NCBI GenBank assembly: GCA_036365515.1
Contig: CM070874.1
Coordinates: 167,523,297 to 167,587,296 of the forward strand
DNA length: 64,000 bases
From: Torymus aiolomorphi
Taxonomy: Eukaryota > Arthropoda > Insecta > Hymenoptera > Torymidae
Direction: 5' to 3'
Shown: piece after piece, positions 58,124 through 64,000 of the stretch
Numbering within the stretch: the stretch's first letter is position 1
Layout: each line of letters opens with the position of its first letter
Notes under the pieces: generated by a model
Seen by the model: only the letters and a program-made list of their open reading frames with translations
What the model was told of the DNA's origin: nothing
The model's database searches: none
Position numbers and translations under genes: made by a program

Positions 58124-59486
58124 TTATGTTTTTTTCCTACATGCTTTAACAGGGTGTCCCTTTCCCTGACAATAACTACACGTAATATGATTTCTGCAAA
58201 TATTCGCCGTATGACCACTATTATTGCAAATCTGGCATGCCAATTGGTTACCAGAATCAATACCTCCTATACTTTCTATCTGACTTTTGCTGAGTAAGTA
58301 ACATTTATCGGCAGTATGCCCAGGTCTTGAGCAAAGTTGGCAACTTATTACCGCGGAATGTACCCTAACTTGGGGGGGGGGGGGGCTAGCTCTGTTTGTG
58401 AAACATCTCTTGGTGGGATGTCCTTGTCTTTTGCATAAATCGCAATGCATTAATTTGAAACAAGTAATCGCGGTATGTCCGTTGGCATGCTTGGCAAGTA
58501 ACGCTCTCTTTATTTTGGAATTTAGTTTGATCCGATTTCCTATTATTTTTATCATCTAACGTTAAAAAGCATCTACCAGCAGAATGCCCTTACTGATTAC
58601 ATATATTTCACGTAAATATGATTTTATTTGTATTACTTTCCTGATTAATATTCTGGCAATTTTTTTTTCCTTTTATCTTCCCTATTCTCTCTATTTGAAC
58701 TCGATCCTCTAGGCTCTTTTAAGGATCGCCTAGATGATAGCAATTTTTCGATTTTTACGGCACTTTTCACGACATCATTTACATTAGTTTCCGCGCCTAA
58801 TCTTTGTTCTGTTTCTGGCTTTAAACCAGCTTTGAAGCAATCTACCATGTTACTTTGAATCGAAGTTTTAAACGTCTCGCTTACAGCTCCACCTTCTATT
58901 TCTTTGCTTCTAATATTCTTTCTCCTAACATTCTGACGACTCTATTAGCGAAGGCAATTACTGCCTCATTGTCGCTTTGAAATTCATTACCTATTTCCCC
59001 TAACAATTGAGCGACTGACTTTGCCGGAGAATATATTTCTTTTAGATAATCCTTTGAAGCTTTTACTGTATTAAATGCTTGTCCGCTTATAGATTGTCTA
59101 GCCTCTTCCGATATTTTTGATCGAATTAACTTTACTAGGCTAATTTCAGCTGTTGGCTCTATCATGGCTAAAGCCTCGGTACAACCCTCCAAAAATTGCG
59201 ATAATGGAATATTTTTTCCATTGTATTCCGGTACTATTTTCAACGCATCCTTTATGCTGACTACCTGCGGAACTGAGTCTGGCATGTTGATTTTCTGATT
59301 GTTATCTTCCTCAAGGCTCAATAAATCTACTAACATTGGTGCTGTGGGTGCTTCAGTGTTTCCTATTAACAATTCTATGTCCTCGTCTATGCTCTCTAGT
59401 CTACTTCGAGGTTCTACATTGGTTGGCGTTGATTGTAACTTATTTTTAGTTTGAAAGGGGTTAAAAGCATCTACTTCATTCTTCAA
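58124..59486 (-). pseudogene. Gypsy Gag with multiple CCHC zinc knuckles
   Basis: N-terminal frame 59486-58896 (ATG at MKNEVDAF) carries the capsid-like region (VPEYNGKNIPLSQFLEGC, FANRVVRML). After a shift near 58890 it continues (GLKPETEQRL, basic tail) and, after another shift, into a nucleocapsid region with at least four CCHC knuckles: CDLCKRQGHPTKRC, CQLCSRPGHTADKC, CQICNNSGHTANIC and CSYCQGKGHPVKAC. A fifth, upstream (NGHTAITC), is split by a frameshift from its CQAC half near 58495. A poly-C/poly-Pro tract (58372-58386) lies between knuckles. The knuckles bind RNA during particle assembly. Confidence 0.87.
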
Positions 59487-59519
59487 TTCTGAACTATCTT
59501 TAGCCTGATTTCTGGCGAT

Positions 59520-59700
59520 TCTTTGACCACTCCTAAAATAAAATTTTTACAAAAAAAAAAAAAATTAAGTTAATATTTTGTTTTATTTATGTTTTTTTTT
59601 TTTTTTCTAGAATTGAATTTGATTTGATTTATTTTTTTAATGTTTATTGTTAATAACAATATTACTGAATTCTCAAATTAAGTTTATTTTTAAATTTTAT
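59520..59700. other. A/T homopolymer-rich stretch
   Basis: Contains long A and T runs (59550-59567, 59590-59608). No coding sequence. Between Gag and the small Cys-rich frame. Confidence 0.5.
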
Positions 59701-59942
59701 TTAATCGACTTTCTTCTTTATTCTAAAATTTGAAGAGAAACAATTAATACAATGTTTCCTTTTATCAATTTTACAATTCCTACACACCTTCTTTTGTACT
59801 GGTAGAAGAATGTCTTTAATGTCTACAAAATTCTCTGATGATTCTTTAGGTAATGGAGAAGATTTAGGTGGTACGGTTTTTGCCAAATTTTCCAATACTT
59901 GTGTCCAAAATAATTTCTCAATTTTTAATTTTTGTTTCCTAC
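59701..59942 (-). other. Unrecognised small Cys-rich open frame
   Basis: Open on the minus strand from about 59942 with an internal ATG at 59895 (MENLAKTVPP). Ends CRNCKIDKRKHCINCFSSN, a CxxC...HCxxC pattern that could bind zinc, and a Lys-rich tail. It could be the N-terminal part of the adjacent gypsy Gag, an exon, or chance. No family recognised. Confidence 0.25.
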
Positions 59943-59949
59943 ACCGTGT

Positions 59950-60027
59950 GGGTGTGTATGTGTGTGTGTGCGTGCGTGCGTGCGTGCGTGTGCGTGTGCG
60001 TGTGTGTGTCTGTGTCTGTGTGTTAGT
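59950..60027. repeat. (GT)n microsatellite
   Basis: GTGTGT with CGTG interruptions. Confidence 0.95.
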
Positions 60028-60036
60028 ATGCGTATA

Positions 60037-60544
60037 TGAGGCGTTTCACGTCAACTGCCTCAGCGTGTGGCGCGCGAACCCCAAATCGTGCTATTTCTAA
60101 CTCGTGTTTATGATACTAAACTGTACTTAAAAAATTGTTTGATAAGCGTTTCCGACGTATTTTTTCCTCAGCTTTCCAATAATGTAGGCATTTTTTCGAA
60201 ATTTTTTATTTTCATCTTCAAAAACTCTTTCGCATTCTATTTCTCGCAGAAAACATCTCCGGCACTCGTACGTAAAAAATGCTCAGCTTTCGATCTAGAG
60301 GGTAAAAAAAAAATATCAAAAATACACTTTTGTACTTTATGGATATGTTTTGTACTTTTTGAAGGTGAAAATGGAAAATTTCGGAAAAACTGCCTACATC
60401 ATTGGAAAGCTGAGGAAAAATACGTCGAAAACGCTTACCAAACAATTTTTTTAAGTACATTTTCGTATCGTAAACATGAGCTACGAATAGCACGATTTGG
60501 GGCTCGCGCGCCGCGCGCTGGGGCAGTTGACGTGAAACGCCTCA
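60037..60544. mobile_element. MITE-like element with ~210-bp inverted repeats
   Basis: Starts TGAGGCGTTTCACGTCAACT and ends with the complement. Arms about 60037-60250 and 60340-60544. Flanked by TATA on both sides (60033-60036 and 60545-60548), though AT-rich flanks make TSD length ambiguous. No transposase. Confidence 0.8.
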
Positions 60545-60900
60545 TATATAGTTTCTGATAAGACCAGATAAAAACTATTTTTTTTTAGATAAAAGCAAGT
60601 GGATTTTTGAATGCTATTTGATACACATACAACACACGCACATATATATATATATATATATATATTTATCTGCAACGGTTCGTTCCGGGGCGTTTACACT
60701 GTACATCGCTGTTATTTCCGGGACGCGCTGTTTTTTCCGGGACGTCCCGGAAATTTTTCTGTACGTAAGCGTTATTTCTGGGACGCGTCTAGAGTCAATA
60801 ACCCCAGGGATATTATTTCTTTAGTCACGCGCTTATATAGAGAACTCTGAATAGATAAACTATAGGACCCTGTAGATTACCAGAAATAACGTGTATAGGT

Positions 60901-60944
<44 letters not shown>

Positions 60945-61110
60945 AAAGGGGTTTATAAAGCCCGTTTTTTTATATATAGGGGTTTATGCGGCCCGACCTA
61001 GAGTCTATAACCCCAGGGTCCATTATTTCTTTAGTCACTTGCCATAGGGAACTCTCGGCTGTAGGTACTAATATACAGGGTTGGGCCTCATAAACCCCGA
61101 TAAACATGTC

Positions 61111-61166
<56 letters not shown>

Positions 61167-61174
61167 CATACATA
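60545..61174. repeat. TA microsatellites and a diverged ~60-bp direct repeat
   Basis: TA runs at about 60637-60665, 60908-60940 and 61111-61165. The segment TAGAGTC(A/T)ATAACCCCAGG followed by ATTATTTCTTTAGTCAC occurs at about 60788 and 60998. GGGGTTTATAAAGCCCG and its relatives recur nearby. No gene. Confidence 0.65.
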
Positions 61175-61210
61175 CTAGGGGGGCTTCGCCCCCTGCTCGC
61201 TCCGCTCGCC
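61175..61210 (-). mobile_element. Possible second Helitron-like 3' terminus (minus strand)
   Basis: On the minus strand: GGCGAGCGGAGCGAGCAG, then the hairpin GGGGGC GAA GCCCCC, directly followed by CTAG and T. Terminal hairpin plus CTRR at an A/T site fits a Helitron 3' end, but there is no spacer between hairpin and CTAG, which is unusual. The body would extend to higher coordinates. Confidence 0.45.
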
Positions 61211-61429
61211 AACCCCCATTATTAGAGATAAATATTAATAATAATGAATGAGGATAATCTTCTATTACATAGTATCATGAAACACTTATTTGTTCATTTA
61301 AAATTTCTGTAATGTTTTTTAAAAACATTATTCTTAACATTTATTAATTTTTAAAATACTAATTATATTATATTTAACAAAATAATGCAGAATATATGTA
61401 GTTCATTACGTCAGCTCTGATTTTATTTG

Positions 61430-61934
61430 TAACTTATTGATTATAAAATCCAGTAATATTTCAATTTTTGGCCGCCATTTTATATTTCCAAAATCTGAGT
61501 TCAGATTCCTAATCAGCGAATCCGGAACTCACTATATACAATTTTTAACAAACTTGAGTAAAATTTCAATTTTTGTTAGTCATCTTAGGTCCACCAGTTT
61601 GAATTAAAATTTTCAGCAAAATCCAATCATATTTCAATATGTGTCCGACATCTTAGATCCGCCATTTTGAATTCTGAAAATCTGAGTTGAGATTCGTAAT
61701 CTAGAAATCCCCTACATAAAATTATTAGCAAAATCCAGTATTATTTAAATATTTTGCTGCCATTTTCAATTTTTAAAATCTGAGTTCAGATTCGTAATAA
61801 TCGAATCCAGAAATCCCGTATATACAATTTTCAGCAAAATCCAGTAATATTTCAATATGTAACAGCCATTATCGATTGGCAATTTGGAATTCTGAAAATC
61901 TGAGTTCAGATTCGTAATCAGCGAATATATAACC
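61430..61934. repeat. ~105-125-bp satellite, part 1
   Basis: About four to five units with AGCAAAATCCAGTAATATTTCAAT, GCCATTTTGAATTTT and AAAATCTGAGTTCAGATTCGTAATCAGCGAATCC. Considerable divergence between units. Confidence 0.85.
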
Positions 61935-62740
61935 CTGTTGAAAATATCCATGTGGATTTTACATTGATTTCCACATGGAATCCATATGGAATCCATATGG
62001 AATCTATACGGATTCCATATGGATTCCACGTCGATTCCATGTGGAAATCAGTCCCAAATCGTCCTATGGATTTCCACATGGAATTCCATATAGATTTCTA
62101 TATGAATTTTTCTACAAACATTTGTAAAACAAAATCCGTATGGATTTCCATGTAGATTTCCATGGAGAAATCCAGGTAAAAACGATATGATCCATATAGA
62201 TTTCTATATGGATTTCCATGTGGTAATTTAAATGTTTATAAAAATGTTTATTTATAAAATTTTAAAATTTTTTTACTAGGGATACGTTTTTTACCATATC
62301 AGTAAAGCATAAAAAATTATAAACTATAATTTCCTCTTATGTAATTCTTCGAAAAGATTCTACAGTACTTGTTGTCAAAAATATGTATTCTAGTAAAAGA
62401 AAATATAACAATTTTATAAATAAACATTTTTATAAACATTAAAATTATCATATGGAAATCCATGTGGAAATCTATATGGATCATGTCGTTTTTACCTGGA
62501 TTTCCCCATGGAAATCTACATGGAAATCCATACGGATTTGGTTTTACAAATGTTTGTAGAAAAATTCATATAGAAATCTATATGGAATTCCATGTGGAAG
62601 TCCACAGGACGATTTGGGACTGATTTCCACATGGAATCGACATGGAATCCATATGGAATCCGTATAGATTCCATATGGATTCCATATCGATTCCATGTGG
62701 AAATCAGTGTAAAATCCACATGGATATTTTCAACAGAGAA
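61935..62740. mobile_element. Palindromic element rich in CCATATGG / CCATGTGG motifs
   Basis: An ~800-bp inverted repeat with ends CTGTTGAAAATATCCATGTG and its complement, inserted within the satellite. Arms about 61937-62260 and 62420-62735. Almost the whole arm is built of variants of ATGGATTTCCATGTGGAAATC, so each arm is also self-complementary. No coding sequence; TSD unclear (possibly AACC). Confidence 0.75.
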
Positions 62741-64000
62741 ACCTCCTATTTACAATTTTGAGCAAAAGCCAGTATAATTTAAATATTTTGCCGCCATTTT
62801 GAATCTTTAAAATCTGAGTTCAGATCCGTCATAATCGAATCCAGAAATCCCGTATACAGAAAGAAGAATTCACAGCTGTAGCCCGTGACGCGCGAGAAAA
62901 AAATAGCGTGCCATACAGCATTGCCGGATGTCGTGACATATGCGTCTATGACTGTGACTGTGGTCATTTCGATGAACGCTGCTCGCGTGACACGGCTGTA
63001 GGCCGTGACTATCACTGATGAGTTCAATCTTTAACGCGGACGGCAAGCGTGAGTGGCACGTCTGACGACTGCGGCAGTCACCCCGTATAGCGTTGCCTAG
63101 AGACCATCGTTGACATGCCTGAATGTCGCGCCGTCACACGGTAGTAGAGAAGGTACCCGCTTACTCTGTTATAACTCACGGCCTATAGCTCTGAATGCTT
63201 CTTTCCGTGTATATACAATTTTCAGCAAAATTCAGTAATATTTCAATACGTGGCAGAAATTTTCGTTCCGCCATTTTGAATTTTCAATATCTGAGTTCAG
63301 ATTCGTAATCAACTAATTCGGAAACCCCATACATACAATTTTTTTGCAAAATCCAATATTATTTCAATATTTTACTGCCATTTTGAATTTTTAAAATCTG
63401 AGTTCATATTCGTAATCAGCGAATCTAGAAATTCAGTATATTCAATTTTTAGCAAAACAGAAAATTTCAATTTTTGACCGCCATCTTGGGTATGCCATTT
63501 TGAAGATTCATAATCTGAATTCTGATTCATCATCATGCCAATCCAGAAATTTACCATATGCAATTGTAAAAATTCAGCAATATTTCAATATTTGGCAGCC
63601 ATTTTGAATTGCCAAAATATGAGTTCAGATTCGTAATCAGCGAATCCAGATGGGTTCCCTATATACAATTTTCAGCGAAATCCGGTGATATTTGAATATT
63701 TGGCCTCCATCTTCGATGCGCCATTTTGAATTCTGAAAGTCTGAGTTCGAATTCATAATCAGTGAATCAAAATACCCAACATACAATTTCCAGCAAAATC
63801 CAGTAATATTTAAATTTTTGGCACCCATTTTGTATTTACAAAATCTGATTTCTGATTCCTAATCAGCGAATCCGGAAACCCATAATATACAATTTTTAGG
63901 AAATTCCGGTAAATTTTAATTTTTGACCGTCATCTTGGGGCTTCTATTTTGAATTTTCAAAATCTGAGTTCAGATTCATCATCAGCGGATCCAGATACCC
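62741..64000. repeat. ~105-125-bp satellite, part 2 (runs off the window)
   Basis: The same units as at 61430, interrupted at 62856-63208 by a small element. Continues to the window edge. Confidence 0.85.
62856..63208. mobile_element. Small GC-richer MITE with ~33-bp inverted ends
   Basis: Ends ACAGAAAGAAGAATTCACAG and (reverse) ACGGAAAGAAGCATTCAGAG. Flanked by GTAT on both sides (62852-62855 and 63209-63212), splitting a satellite unit (CCCGTATATAC). GC-rich compared with surroundings; no coding sequence. Confidence 0.8.

Larger units (their letters stand above)
54944..59486 (-). mobile_element. Ty3/gypsy retrotransposon remnant (Gag, protease, RT, partial RNase H)
   Basis: Minus-strand order Gag, zinc knuckles, protease, RT, RNase H, as in Ty3/gypsy. 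Interrupted by a MITE (56366-57103) and cut at the Sola2-like element within RNase H. No LTR is recognised in the window next to it. The integrase at 43907-44757 could be its continuation, displaced by M2 and the Sola2-like insertions. Confidence 0.85.

Overview
This is a eukaryotic, AT-rich, repeat-dominated stretch, most likely from an insect. A hymenopteran or another arthropod would fit, but that is inference: no host gene or rRNA is visible to fix the species. I see no intact single-copy host gene. Almost all recognisable coding sequence is transposable-element (TE) protein, nearly all of it broken. The window is a deep nest of elements, and several insertion junctions can be read directly from target-site duplications (TSDs).

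Layout. 1-13283: a plus-strand Helitron helicase (PIF1-like) gene, split by two Penelope-like element (PLE) insertions, PLE-1 at 678-3601 and PLE-2 at 4436-12830. Both blocks are palindromic. 13284-17680: non-coding, with a G-rich minisatellite, a ~358-bp tandem duplication and a Helitron-like 3' end on the minus strand. 17684-22809: a complete but mutated Copia LTR retrotransposon (TSD AAAAT, tRNA-iMet-type primer site). 22840-23665: a 92-bp satellite array. 23745-24305: a second Helitron helicase scrap.

25124-43906: a roughly 18.8-kb fold-back structure. Its inverted ends are followed by long arrays of a ~162-bp satellite, in opposite orientation on the two sides. The centre holds a broken MULE-type transposase gene with a Ulp1/C48 cysteine protease. 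It resembles the Drosophila FB/NOF arrangement and is the most interesting object here. It has been hit by a mariner-like element (M1, 26486-29515, TA TSD, intact 350-aa transposase), a solo LTR (31877-32972, AAAT) and a third palindromic PLE (34097-36991, 14-bp TSD).

43907-59500: minus-strand Ty3/gypsy remnants (integrase at the left, reverse transcriptase (RT), protease and Gag at the right), separated by M2 (45278-51743, TA TSD, itself containing M3 at 47494-50451) and a Sola2-like element (51768-54939, ATAT TSD). 59500-64000: microsatellites, several inverted-repeat MITE-like elements, a Helitron-like 3' end, a strongly palindromic CCATATGG-rich element and a ~105-125-bp satellite running off the window edge.

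How it fits together: the genes do not form a pathway. Each is the mobility machinery of its own element. The order of insertion can be inferred (Helitron before PLE-1 and PLE-2; fold-back before M1, solo LTR and PLE-3; M2 before M3). Only the M1 transposase looks potentially functional by reading frame and catalytic residues; the Ulp1 domain frame is also open.
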